Positions 41,591-50,076 of a stretch of DNA of 64,000 bases are shown in pieces. Source of the DNA: Cobetia marina. Lineage in GTDB: Bacteria; Pseudomonadota; Gammaproteobacteria; Pseudomonadales; Halomonadaceae. The stretch's first letter is position 1, and the number at the start of each line of letters is the position of its first letter. The DNA is taken from contig NZ_CP017114.1 in the NCBI RefSeq assembly GCF_001720485.1, positions 558,001 to 622,000 on the forward strand. The letters run 5' to 3'. The translations under genes were made by a program, and so were the position numbers. The notes under the pieces are model-generated. The model saw nothing but the letters and a program-made list of their open reading frames with translations, had not been told where the DNA came from and ran no database searches.

Positions 41591-43546
41591 ATGCAAGCCA
41601 CATTAGTCGAAATTCCGTTCGGCGAGCCGCCGTTCAGCCTGCTGGATGAGCGCAGCCGGGCACGGCTGGCCGAGAACGTCGACCTGCAGTACTTCGCGGC
41701 CCTGGAGCAACCGCTGATACCGGGAGCGGTGGGAGAGGCGCTCTTCATCATCCACAAGGGCGAGGTGGTCGAGCTGGCGGCAGAAACGCCATTGCCGGAC
41801 ACCGCCACCCTGGAGCAGGCGCGACGTGAGGGTCACGACGCCTGGCTGAGTCTGCGCATCGGGCATTACAGCAAGGGAGATCTGTTCGGGGCCTTGACCC
41901 TGCTCAACGGCGAATGCCGGACACGCTTCGTCTGCGAGCAGGAAACGCTCTGCTATCAATTGCCGGCCGACCACTTCCGTCAGCTGTGTGAAGGCAATCC
42001 CGGGTTCGAGGAGTATTTCCAGCACAGCCTGCGTGACAAGGCCCGGCTGCTCGCGGCGTATCGGGACACCCGACTCGGCAGCAGCCGGGACCAGACAGGC
42101 TTCATGCTGGCGAGGGTGATGGATTGCATGCGTCCGCCACTGGTGATGCCAGCCAGCAGCAGCATCGAGGCAGGCGTGAAGGCCATGGGAGAGGCTGGTG
42201 CTGACAGTCTGATCATCGAGGTACAGGGCCGTTGTGGCGTGGTCACGCGCACCGATCTGCTCAACGCACTGGTGCTGGAGGGACTTCCTGCCACGCATCG
42301 TCTCGCCCCTCTGGGCACCTTCGCGCTGGTGGCGGTCACCGCCGAGGATTATTTGTTTCAGGCACTGGTCCAGATGACGCGTCATCGGGTCGCCCGCGTG
42401 GTGGTGCAGGAATCGCTCGCTGCCGATGCCAAGGTGGTCGGAGTCATCGAGCTGACCGATGTGCTGGGCTTCTTCTCCAATCGTAGCCAGCTGGTCAGTC
42501 TCGAGATCGAGCGCGCGGCGGATCTGGAGGCGCTGGCGCTGGCCAGTGCTCGCCTGCCGGAGCTGGTCCGCGCGCTGGTTCTCCAGGGCGCGCATCTGCG
42601 CCATGCCATGGCACTGCTCAGCGCCCTCAATGGACGTCTGATCGAGCGCACCTTCGCCCTGCTGGTGGAAGAGCAGCACCGAGTCTCCTGCTGTCTGATG
42701 CTGATGGGCAGTGAGGGGCGTGGCGAGCAGATGCTCAAGACCGACCAGGACAACGGGCTGATTCTCGCTGATGGACATCAATGGCCAGACTGCAGCGACG
42801 CCATGCAGACCTTCAGCGCTACCCTGGCACGCCTCGGCTATCCACCGTGTCCGGGCAACATCATGGTCTCCAATCCAGAGTGGGTCGCGACCGAATCCCG
42901 CTGGCGCGGCAAGGTGGCGCGCTGGTGTGCCGGACGCGATGGGGAGGCGCTGATGAATCTAGCCATCGTCTTCGATGCACGCGCCAGCGGTGGCAATGCC
43001 GAGCTGGTCGACAGTCTGCGCGGACACCTGGTGCAGCATGCCCGACGTGATGAATTGCTGCTGTCGCACTTCGCGCGCCCGGCATTGCGGTTCTCGACGC
43101 CGTTGACGCTGTTCGGCTCACTGCGCTCACCCCGCCATGGCATCGACATCAAGAAGGGCGGCATCTTTCCCATCGTGCATGGGGTACGCACCATGGCGCT
43201 GGAGCGTGGCGTGATGGCGACCGGCACCTTTGCGCGTCTTGAGGCGCTGGTAGAGGAGGGGCGTATCGAGGCCAGCGACAGCGAAGATCTGTCTGAGGCC
43301 CTGTCGCTGTTCTCCGAACTGCGTCTGCGTCAGCAGTTGCGGCATCTCGAGGAGGCGCCGGCCAACGCTGGCAGACACGCTGAGCAAGAGCTGTCCGAGG
43401 CACGGGGTGACGCCAGCACCGCCAGTGCCAATCTCATCATCACCCAGTCGTTGTCTTCGCTGGAGCGGGACCTGCTGCGCGATGCCTTGAGTCGGGTCAA
43501 GGATTTCAAGCAGCGCCTGACCCATCGTTATCACCTGGATTACTGA
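41591..43546 (+). CDS. cNMP-binding / CBS / DUF294 nucleotidyltransferase-like protein
   Basis: 651 residues. An N-terminal cyclic-nucleotide-binding-like domain (about 10-140), a pair of CBS domains (about 170-295), a GlnD-like nucleotidyltransferase domain of the DUF294 type (about 330-450, with GSEGRGEQMLKTDQDNGLI as the catalytic strand), and a helical DUF294 C-terminal domain to about 630. The two-Asp motif DQDNG is intact, so it may be active on an unknown protein or nucleotide. The gene sits between the symporter and an exonuclease gene. ATG 41591 follows TGGAG; GTG 41555 is a longer alternative. Confidence 0.88.
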   Translation: MQATLVEIPFGEPPFSLLDERSRARLAENVDLQYFAALEQPLIPGAVGEALFIIHKGEVVELAAETPLPDTATLEQARREGHDAWLSLRIGHYSKGDLFGALTLLNGECRTRFVCEQETLCYQLPADHFRQLCEGNPGFEEYFQHSLRDKARLLAAYRDTRLGSSRDQTGFMLARVMDCMRPPLVMPASSSIEAGVKAMGEAGADSLIIEVQGRCGVVTRTDLLNALVLEGLPATHRLAPLGTFALVAVTAEDYLFQALVQMTRHRVARVVVQESLAADAKVVGVIELTDVLGFFSNRSQLVSLEIERAADLEALALASARLPELVRALVLQGAHLRHAMALLSALNGRLIERTFALLVEEQHRVSCCLMLMGSEGRGEQMLKTDQDNGLILADGHQWPDCSDAMQTFSATLARLGYPPCPGNIMVSNPEWVATESRWRGKVARWCAGRDGEALMNLAIVFDARASGGNAELVDSLRGHLVQHARRDELLLSHFARPALRFSTPLTLFGSLRSPRHGIDIKKGGIFPIVHGVRTMALERGVMATGTFARLEALVEEGRIEASDSEDLSEALSLFSELRLRQQLRHLEEAPANAGRHAEQELSEARGDASTASANLIITQSLSSLERDLLRDALSRVKDFKQRLTHRYHLDY

Positions 43547-43575
43547 CGCGCGGCCGAGCGCCGCAAGGAGATGGC

Positions 43576-44232
43576 ATGTTCCAGCAGCTACGTCGTGCGG
43601 CAGACCGCCGCCGCCATGGGCATGGCGAGTTTGCCGAGCTGTTCAGACCCTGGCACGCCAGTGAACATGAGGGAGAGCGGGTGGCACTGGATTGCGAGAC
43701 CACCAGTCTCGATGTCGAGCGTGCCGAGCTGGTCTCGCTGGCGGCGGTACGTTTCGATGCGCGCCGGGTGAGGACGGCCAGCGCGCTGTCGTTGCAGCTC
43801 CAGTGTCCGGAAGGCCTGCGCGGTGACTCCATCCGGATTCATCGCCTGCGCGGAATCGACCTGCATGGTGGCGAGGCGCTCGGCGACGCCTTGCACCAGT
43901 TGCTGGCCTTCATCGGCAATCGCCCGCTGGTGGGGTGGTGCATCGATTTTGATGTCGCGGTGATCAATCGCCACCTGCGGCCACGTTTCGGCTTCGACCT
44001 GCCCAATCTGCGTCATGATCTCGCGCGCGACTACCTGAAGCGCTGTCGTCACGCTCAGCCCGAGGCCGCGCCGGACCTGCGCTTCGAGGCCATGGCCGAG
44101 GCGCTGCAGGTGCCGGTGATCGGGCGGCACACTGCGCTGGGGGATGCCGTGACCAGCGCCATGATGGCGCAGCGCCTGATGCTGCCGGTCACTCAAGTCG
44201 TGCCACGTCACGATGCCTGTTCAGGCTCATGA
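43576..44232 (+). CDS. DEDDh-family 3'-5' exonuclease
   Basis: 218 residues. ExoI motif LDCETTSLD (Asp and Glu metal ligands) at about residue 38, ExoII around VGWCIDFDVAVINRHL, ExoIII with HTALGDAV near residue 180 (His and Asp of the DEDDh type). It resembles DnaQ-like or oligoribonuclease-type proteins. It lies 29 bases after the DUF294 gene and so is likely in the same operon. A substrate in the acetate pathway is not obvious. The stop codon overlaps an 18-base palindrome (44221-44238). Confidence 0.87.
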   Translation: MFQQLRRAADRRRHGHGEFAELFRPWHASEHEGERVALDCETTSLDVERAELVSLAAVRFDARRVRTASALSLQLQCPEGLRGDSIRIHRLRGIDLHGGEALGDALHQLLAFIGNRPLVGWCIDFDVAVINRHLRPRFGFDLPNLRHDLARDYLKRCRHAQPEAAPDLRFEAMAEALQVPVIGRHTALGDAVTSAMMAQRLMLPVTQVVPRHDACSGS

Positions 44233-44319
44233 GCCTGAACCACCTGGTCCATGCGTCGCCCGGGCGACGAGCCTGTGGTTGATGGCCCTGCGATTGATGG
44301 CCCTGTCGTTGTTAAACCT

Positions 44320-44341
44320 CTTGGCTAATAAACCAAGGTCT
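44320..44341. promoter_or_regulatory. CTTGG-N8-CCAAG inverted repeat, second copy of the acetate-region element
   Basis: CTTGG at 44320-44324 and CCAAG at 44333-44337 are perfect inverted repeats. ACCAAGGTCT at 44332-44341 is identical to bases 30329-30338 upstream of acs. Confidence 0.45.
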
Positions 44342-44679
44342 GTTGCCGGAATGTCCAATGGCAAGACATCACCCGCTTGGCCACACTGGCCCCATACGAC
44401 GACGCCACGCTGCTTTTCCTCATCGTGACAGGCATGCGCGAGCCCTTGTCGAACCGGATTACACGCCAGTGCAGTACCGACCAGCAACACGGTCAGCCAT
44501 GCAGGATGCATTACCGAGCAGCTTGATAATCATAACGGGGTAGCGACAGCGTGCAGAGGTCATGATCGACGAAGACCTGCTGTCAGCCAGCCCCAGTCAG
44601 GCCCGAGGGATGTGAACGCTTCGCCCTGCGCGATGACGGATGCACTCTCGGGATCGCCATCACTACGCCAGGTGATGGC

Positions 44680-44713
44680 ACCGGGCCTTGGGCACCTGCC
44701 TGAGGCCCGGTTT
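44680..44713 (+). terminator. Possible terminator-like hairpin upstream of the small membrane protein gene
   Basis: A 9-bp perfect stem (44680-44688 with 44703-44711) with a 14-base loop and TTT. Confidence 0.35.
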
Positions 44714-44778
44714 CAGATTGGGCACCACGCGTTGTTGCCTTTCTTGCCTATTCAGGGTTCTTGCCCACGAGGTGCGAC

Positions 44779-45000
44779 ATGCTGATCGCGACCAACACGT
44801 TATTGATCATTGGCCTTGCCATCGTTCTGTTTGCCTATTCCCTCTACATCCGTCGTACCCAGGATGTCCGGGGAGTACTGATGTTCTGGTCTCGCAAGCT
44901 GGCGCTCACCGCGCTCGAATTCCGACTGCAGCGCTTCGGCATCATGGTGATGCTGGGCGGAGTGGTCATCCGCTATCTGGAAGTCCTGCGGCTGTTCTGA
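44779..45000 (+). CDS. Small hypothetical membrane protein
   Basis: 73 residues: an N-terminal hydrophobic helix (about 5-22, TLLIIGLAIVLFAYSLY), a basic segment (YIRRTQ), and a second half with LALTALEFRLQRFGIMVMLGGVVIRYLEVLRLF, probably a second membrane segment. CGAGG precedes the ATG at 44779. I do not recognise a family. It stands alone between the exonuclease and ttcA, with a hairpin on each side. Confidence 0.6.
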   Translation: MLIATNTLLIIGLAIVLFAYSLYIRRTQDVRGVLMFWSRKLALTALEFRLQRFGIMVMLGGVVIRYLEVLRLF

Positions 45001-45030
45001 TCGCTTCCCGTCATCTGCAAGAATCCCCCC

Positions 45031-45055
45031 ACGCCCGCTGACTGCGGGCGTCTTG
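45031..45055 (+). terminator. Terminator of the small membrane protein gene
   Basis: An 8-bp GC-rich stem (45031-45038 with 45044-45051) and a short T-rich tail. Confidence 0.5.
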
Positions 45056-45081
45056 CGTATTGCGGCAGGCCGTCCGCCTCT

Positions 45082-45109
45082 GTGACGTGACACTGGCCGA
45101 TGCTAGACT
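45082..45109 (+). promoter_or_regulatory. Possible promoter of ttcA
   Basis: GTGACG (45082-45087), a 16-base spacer, TAGACT (45104-45109), 33 bases before the ttcA ATG. Confidence 0.3.
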
Positions 45110-45142
45110 GTGTGCCCTCCCAAACTGCCTGTCTGATGCCCC

Positions 45143-46108
45143 ATGTTCACACCTGAAACTGACGCCACCTCCCGCACGCATGACGCAGCGGATGCCAAGC
45201 ATGAGCTGAACAAGCTGCAGAAGCGGCTGCGCCGCAATGTCGGCACCGCCATCACGGATTACGGCATGATCCGCGATGGCGACAAGGTGATGGTGTGCCT
45301 GTCAGGTGGCAAGGACTCCTACACCATGCTGGACATCCTGATGAACCTGCAGCGCAATGCGCCGGTCCAGTTCAGTCTGGTGGCGGTGAATCTGGATCAG
45401 AAACAGCCCGGTTTCCCGGAGCACGTGCTGCCGGCATGGCTTGAGTCAGTGGGCGTGGAGTACCACATTCTCGAGCGTGACACCTATTCCATCGTCAAGG
45501 AGAAGGTGCCCGAGGGCAAGACGACCTGCGGGCTGTGTTCACGCTTGCGGCGTGGCTCGCTGTACGGCTTTGCCACCGAGATAGGAGCGACCAAGATCGC
45601 CCTTGGCCATCACCGCGATGACATTCTCGAGACGCTGTTTTTGAACATGTTCTTCGGTGGCAAGCTCAAGACGATGCCGCCCAAGCTGCTGTCGGATGAT
45701 CAGCGGCATATCGTCATTCGTCCGCTGGCCTATTGCCGCGAATCGGACATCGAAGCCTATTCCACGGCGCGTCAGTTCCCGATCATTCCCTGCAACCTGT
45801 GTGGTTCCCAGGAGAACCTGCAGCGTCAGGTGGTCAAGGAGATGCTGCAGGACTGGGAGACGCAGCATCCCGGGCGGCTCGAGACCATGTTCCGTGCCGT
45901 CACTTCCGTGGCACCCTCGCACCTGGCGGACCGTGAGCTGTTCGACTTCGCGGGGCTGGATGAGAAGCGCGATCGCTTCCAGGCCACGCGTATCGATGCG
46001 CTGGACATGGACTCGGAGCAGGCCGGCATGGCAGAAGACCTCTTCGAAGCCGAGCGCCGTGTTCAGACTGCCTCCGAGACTGCGGCCTCATTGGGCCGGG
46101 AGCTCTAA
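45143..46108 (+). CDS. ttcA: tRNA 2-thiocytidine(32) synthetase TtcA
   Basis: A 321-residue ATP-dependent enzyme that thiolates C32 in certain tRNAs using an iron-sulfur cluster. The PP-loop is [12 protein letters not shown], and the cluster cysteines are in [11 protein letters not shown] and PCNLCGSQ. Length agrees with the family (about 310). The 30 residues at the N-terminus before the helix [12 protein letters not shown] are not conserved. A hairpin follows at 46138-46170. Confidence 0.95.
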   Translation: MFTPETDATSRTHDAADAKHELNKLQKRLRRNVGTAITDYGMIRDGDKVMVCLSGGKDSYTMLDILMNLQRNAPVQFSLVAVNLDQKQPGFPEHVLPAWLESVGVEYHILERDTYSIVKEKVPEGKTTCGLCSRLRRGSLYGFATEIGATKIALGHHRDDILETLFLNMFFGGKLKTMPPKLLSDDQRHIVIRPLAYCRESDIEAYSTARQFPIIPCNLCGSQENLQRQVVKEMLQDWETQHPGRLETMFRAVTSVAPSHLADRELFDFAGLDEKRDRFQATRIDALDMDSEQAGMAEDLFEAERRVQTASETAASLGREL

Positions 46109-46137
46109 GCCCGGATCCTGCTGACATCCGCGAATCC

Positions 46138-46170
46138 CGACGCCATCTCGCCTGTCGCGAGGTGGCGTCG
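46138..46170 (+). terminator. Hairpin after ttcA
   Basis: A 14-bp stem (46138-46151 with 46157-46170, one G-U) with a five-base loop; no T-run. Confidence 0.5.
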
Positions 46171-46313
46171 TGCGTTTCAGGGCCGGTAATCCGTAAATGG
46201 CAAGACGGGACAGCGCTGGCGTGCGTGAGTGGAACGTCATCGAGAGTTGACGGCCCGCGACCATTGTCGTCTCGCCTGACAGGGCAACTGTCCGCATGCT
46301 CTGAGGATGTCGG

Positions 46314-48110
46314 ATGACCCAAGGGCAGGGGGCGGTGATGGACAATGATGTCGATGAACGTGGCAATGGTCAGCAGGGCCAACGTCTGGCGGCGACGGTG
46401 CTGCATGGCTTTGATGAGTACCGCTCGCGCTTCAAGCAGATTTCCAGCGATGCCAGACGGCGTTTCATCGAGGCCGACTGGCGTGAGGCACAGCAGGCCT
46501 CGGCGGCACGCATCAACCTCTATGACGAGAAGGTCGCCGCGACCATGGAGCGTCTGGCGCGCGCCTTCGAGCCTGAGCGTCTGAGCGAATGCACCCTGTG
46601 GGGCGAGGCCCGACGCCATTACATGACGCTGATCGATCAGCGCCTGGACTACAAGCTGGCCGAGACCTTCTACAACTCCATCTTCTGCAGTGTCTTTTCC
46701 CACCGTCATATCCGGGATGACTGGATGTTCGTGTCATCCTCCCGGCAGGCGCCAGCTCGCCACTCCGGGATGAGCATCAGCCACCGTGTGCCGGTCGAGG
46801 GTGATTGGGCAGGGGCGCTGGACACGGTATTGAGCGAGGCCCCGCTGGGGATCGCCTTCGAACATCAGGGGCGCGACGTGACATTGGGCGCCGAGATGCT
46901 GCTCGAGGTGTTGCCACCCGAGGTGCGTGAGGCCTCCGATGCCACCTTCGAGGTGTTGCGCAGCGTCTTCTATCGCAACAAGGGGGCCTACCTCATCGGA
47001 CGCATCGAGGGCGGCGGGCAGACGCTGCCGCTGGTGCTGCCGGTACTGCATACCGAACGCGACGGCGTCTATCTCGATACCGTGATCATCGAGCCCGAGG
47101 AAGTCTCGATCATCTTCTCCTTCACCCGCGCCTACTTCCAGGTCGAGATCGAGGTGCCCGGTGAGGTGGTGGGCTTCCTGCAGACACTGATGCCCGACAA
47201 GCCCATCGGCGAGCTCTACGCTGCCATCGGGTTCTACAAGCACGGCAAGACCGAGCTTTTCCGTGGCCTCAACGACCACGTCGCCAGCCGCACCGACCGA
47301 TTCATCATCGCGCCGGGCGTGCGAGGCATGGTGATGGCGGTCTTCGTGCTGCCCAGCTATCGACTGGTCTTCAAGCTGATCAAGGATCGCTTTGCGCCCA
47401 GCAAGGACATGAGCCGCGACCAGGTGCGCCAGAAGTATCGTCTGGTCAAGCGCCACGACCGCGTCGGCCGTCTGGCGGACACCCAGGAGTTCTCCAATTT
47501 CGCCGTCGGACGCGATCATTTCGATCCCGACTGCCTGGCCGAGCTGCTGGAGGTCTGCAGCTCCTCCATCACGCTGCGCGGCAACAAGGTATTGATTCGG
47601 CATTGTTATACCGAACGCATGATGACGCCGCTCAATCTCTATCTCGAGCAGTGTGATGAGGATGAGACGCGCGCCGTGCTCAATGACTACGGCAATGCGA
47701 TCAAGCAGCTGGCCGCGGCCAACATCTTCCCCGGCGACATGCTGCTGAAGAACTTCGGCGTGACCCGTCATGGTCGGGTGGTCTTCTACGATTACGACGA
47801 GATCAACTATCTCACCGAGTGCAATTTCCGCGAGATTCCCGAAGCGCTCTACCCTGAGCAGGAGATGGCCAGCGAACCCTGGTATTCCGTGGGACCGAAC
47901 GACATCTTCCCGGAAGAATTCGGCCCCTTCCTGTTCGCGGATCTTGGGCTGCGCAAGCTGTTCTACGAGCTGCATCCGGAAATCTTCCAGGCCAGCTGGT
48001 GGAAGGGGCTGCAGGATGCCATCACGGCGGGACGGGTGATCGATGTCTACCCCTATCGCAACAAGCGACGTTTCGGGGTCGATCGCAGCCAGGACTTCAT
48101 CGATGACTGA
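46314..48110 (+). CDS. aceK: Isocitrate dehydrogenase kinase/phosphatase
   Basis: 598 residues, compared with 578 in E. coli. AceK phosphorylates isocitrate dehydrogenase during growth on acetate, sending isocitrate to the glyoxylate shunt, and reverses this when better carbon is available. Recognisable stretches are APGVRGMVMAVFVLPSY with the kinase P-loop-like part, VFKLIKDRFAPSK, and FPGDMLLKNFGVTRHGRVVFYDYDEI with the catalytic Asp. ATG 46314 has GAGG upstream; ATG 46338 is an alternative. It is not next to aceA/aceB here; instead a sirtuin gene follows. Confidence 0.94.
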   Translation: MTQGQGAVMDNDVDERGNGQQGQRLAATVLHGFDEYRSRFKQISSDARRRFIEADWREAQQASAARINLYDEKVAATMERLARAFEPERLSECTLWGEARRHYMTLIDQRLDYKLAETFYNSIFCSVFSHRHIRDDWMFVSSSRQAPARHSGMSISHRVPVEGDWAGALDTVLSEAPLGIAFEHQGRDVTLGAEMLLEVLPPEVREASDATFEVLRSVFYRNKGAYLIGRIEGGGQTLPLVLPVLHTERDGVYLDTVIIEPEEVSIIFSFTRAYFQVEIEVPGEVVGFLQTLMPDKPIGELYAAIGFYKHGKTELFRGLNDHVASRTDRFIIAPGVRGMVMAVFVLPSYRLVFKLIKDRFAPSKDMSRDQVRQKYRLVKRHDRVGRLADTQEFSNFAVGRDHFDPDCLAELLEVCSSSITLRGNKVLIRHCYTERMMTPLNLYLEQCDEDETRAVLNDYGNAIKQLAAANIFPGDMLLKNFGVTRHGRVVFYDYDEINYLTECNFREIPEALYPEQEMASEPWYSVGPNDIFPEEFGPFLFADLGLRKLFYELHPEIFQASWWKGLQDAITAGRVIDVYPYRNKRRFGVDRSQDFIDD

Positions 48111-48191
48111 AGGCTTGCGTTCGGACAGGAAGCGCCCCCAGGCTCGGCAATGGGACGTCACGATCAAGTTCACAGCGAGAGAGAGTGTTGG

Positions 48192-48941
48192 ATGAGTGAA
48201 GGTTTCAGGGATCCTGGCGCGCGCCATGGTCGGCATCTGGTCGTGCTCAGTGGCGCAGGCATCAGCGCGGAAAGCGGTCTGCGCACCTTCCGTGCGGAAG
48301 ATGGCCTGTGGGAAGAGCATCGTCTGGAGGAGATCGCCACTCCGCAGGCATTTCGGCGTGATCCGCAGAAGGTGCTGCGCTTCTATGATGATCGCCGTGC
48401 CCAGGTCCGGCGGGCCAGGCCCAACGCGGCGCACAAGGCACTGGCAGAACTTGAACAGGCCGGTTTTCGTGTCTCGGTGATTACCCAGAATATCGATGAT
48501 CTGCACGAGCGCGCCGGCTCGCGTGAGGTCATGCATCTGCATGGCGAGATTCTCAAGGCACGCTCGAGCGTCGACCACGGCTTGCGCTACCCGCTGCCGC
48601 GCGGTGGCATTCGGCTGGGAGATCTGTGTGACAAGGGCAGTCAGTTGCGCCCGGACGTGGTGTGGTTCGGTGAGGCAGTGCCACTTTACGGCGTCGCCGA
48701 AGGCATCGCGGCGGAAGCGGATCTGCTGTTGATCGTGGGGACCTCGCTCAAGGTGATGCCGGCCTCGAATCTCTATGCAGCGGCACCGTTGGATGCCCCC
48801 ATCGTGCTGGTGGACCCGAATGCCCATGAGCTGGCGGAGCCCGGCGTGCATCCCCTGGCGGAAAGCGCCGGGCAGGCAGTGCCACGTCTTGTGCGCCATT
48901 GGTTGTATCAGGGACACCTGGGCCTGCCTGATACGTTATGA
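48192..48941 (+). CDS. Sir2-family NAD-dependent deacylase lacking the zinc-binding cysteines
   Basis: 249 residues with the NAD-binding motifs LSGAGISAESGLRTFR, TQNIDDLHERAG and the catalytic His in LHGEI, plus VVGTSLKVMP-like VGTSLKVMPAS. The zinc-ribbon position reads KARSSVDHGLRYPL...LGDLCDKGSQLRPDVVWFGE, with a single Cys, whereas CobB has four. Sirtuins with this WFGE-type and no zinc set exist in other bacteria. Near acs, AceK and the acetate regulators, deacetylation of Acs Lys609 is plausible but not shown. The ATG at 48192 lies 81 bases after aceK. Confidence 0.9.
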   Translation: MSEGFRDPGARHGRHLVVLSGAGISAESGLRTFRAEDGLWEEHRLEEIATPQAFRRDPQKVLRFYDDRRAQVRRARPNAAHKALAELEQAGFRVSVITQNIDDLHERAGSREVMHLHGEILKARSSVDHGLRYPLPRGGIRLGDLCDKGSQLRPDVVWFGEAVPLYGVAEGIAAEADLLLIVGTSLKVMPASNLYAAAPLDAPIVLVDPNAHELAEPGVHPLAESAGQAVPRLVRHWLYQGHLGLPDTL

Positions 48942-49021
48942 TGCGCGGCTTCAGGCCTGCCATGGGCGGTGGGCCAGCAATCCCGGAGGCAAGCAACCTT
49001 CGGTGACCGGAAATTGAAAGC

Positions 49022-49966
49022 ATGTTTGAGACGCTGAATCGTTTCTTCCCGCTGTGGGCCCTGTTGTTCGCCGGCCTCGCCGTGCTGGCGCCGGCGCCTT
49101 TCGTGGCCCTCAAGGATGTCATCCAGCCGCTGCTGGCCCTGATCATGTTCGCCATGGGACTGACGCTGTCGCGTGAGGATTTCATGCGTGTCGCACGTCG
49201 TCCGGGGCCCATCGCGCTGGGCCTGCTGCTGCAATACAGCGTGATGCCGCTGGCTGCCTTCCTGATCGCGCGGCTGCTGGGGCTGGACCCCGCGTTGACG
49301 GTCGGCATGGTGCTGGTGGGGGCCACTGCGGGGGGAACCTCCTCCAACGTGATGACCTGGCTTGCCGGTGGTCACGTGGCCCTGTCCGTCTCGATGACCA
49401 TGGCCTCGACACTGCTCTCCATCGTGATGACGCCGCTGTTGACCTGGTGGCTGCTGGGGACGGACATCGACGTGCCGGTGAGCGGCATGCTGCTGAGCAT
49501 CGCCAAGCTGGTGGTGGCGCCCATCGTGCTGGGTGTCATCGTGCATCACTTCGCGCGTGACGCCATCCGCGAGTGGGAATCGGCGCTGGCGAGTCTGGCC
49601 ATGCTGGCGATCGTGCTGATCATCGCCATCGTGGTGTCGCTCAATGTCGGTCGCCTGGCCACGCTGGGCCCGCTGGTGGCATTGGCCGTCGTGGCGCACA
49701 ACGCCATCGGCCTGAGCGCCGGCTATGGCCTGTCGCGCCTGTTCGGACTGGATGAGCGTACCTCGCGCACCATCGCCATCGAGGTCGGCATGCAGAACTC
49801 CGGACTGGCGGCGTCACTGGCCAGCCAGTTCTTCTCCGCCACGGCGGCGTTGCCGGGAGCGATCTTCTCCATCTGGCACAACGTCTCCGGCTCGTTGCTG
49901 GCCGGTTACTGGAAGCGTCGGCCGCCGAAGTTCGTGACCGGCGGCAAGCACCGCTACGAGGTATAG
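49022..49966 (+). CDS. Bile acid:sodium symporter (BASS) family transporter
   Basis: 314 residues with about nine to ten hydrophobic segments. Family motifs: MFAMGLTLSREDF near the N-terminus and ATAGGTSSNVMTWLAGG at about residues 100-115. Bacterial BASS proteins carry organic anions such as pantoate, pyruvate or bile salts; the substrate is unknown. It follows the sirtuin gene by 80 bases. A terminator follows at 50020. Confidence 0.88.
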   Translation: MFETLNRFFPLWALLFAGLAVLAPAPFVALKDVIQPLLALIMFAMGLTLSREDFMRVARRPGPIALGLLLQYSVMPLAAFLIARLLGLDPALTVGMVLVGATAGGTSSNVMTWLAGGHVALSVSMTMASTLLSIVMTPLLTWWLLGTDIDVPVSGMLLSIAKLVVAPIVLGVIVHHFARDAIREWESALASLAMLAIVLIIAIVVSLNVGRLATLGPLVALAVVAHNAIGLSAGYGLSRLFGLDERTSRTIAIEVGMQNSGLAASLASQFFSATAALPGAIFSIWHNVSGSLLAGYWKRRPPKFVTGGKHRYEV

Positions 49967-50019
49967 CCGCGACACTCGCTGAGTGAACCACGCTTGGCGA
50001 CACGAGACGGCAACATGAG

Positions 50020-50055
50020 AAAGGGACACGCATGCTAGAATGCGCGTCCCTTTTT
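50020..50055 (+). terminator. Intrinsic terminator of the BASS transporter gene
   Basis: A 14-bp stem with one A-C mismatch (50020-50033 with 50040-50053) around a six-base loop, followed by five T. Confidence 0.85.
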
Positions 50056-50076
50056 CTTTGGTACTGACCACCCATC

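Larger units (their letters stand above)
44233..44778. other. 546-base gap with an operator-like element, no supported gene
   Basis: Contains a 12-base direct repeat TTGATGGCCCTG (44279-44290 and 44294-44305), the inverted repeat CTTGG-N8-CCAAG (44320-44337) and a hairpin ACCGGGCCT/AGGCCCGGT (44680-44711). A minus-strand frame of 94 codons from ATG 44511 has a signal-peptide-like start but no good ribosome-binding site and no recognisable family. Confidence 0.55.

Noticed and set aside
44227..44511. 94-codon minus-strand frame with a signal-peptide-like N-terminus
   Set aside because: No clear ribosome-binding site, no known family, the C-terminus runs into a short DNA repeat and the end of the exonuclease gene; kept only as a remark.
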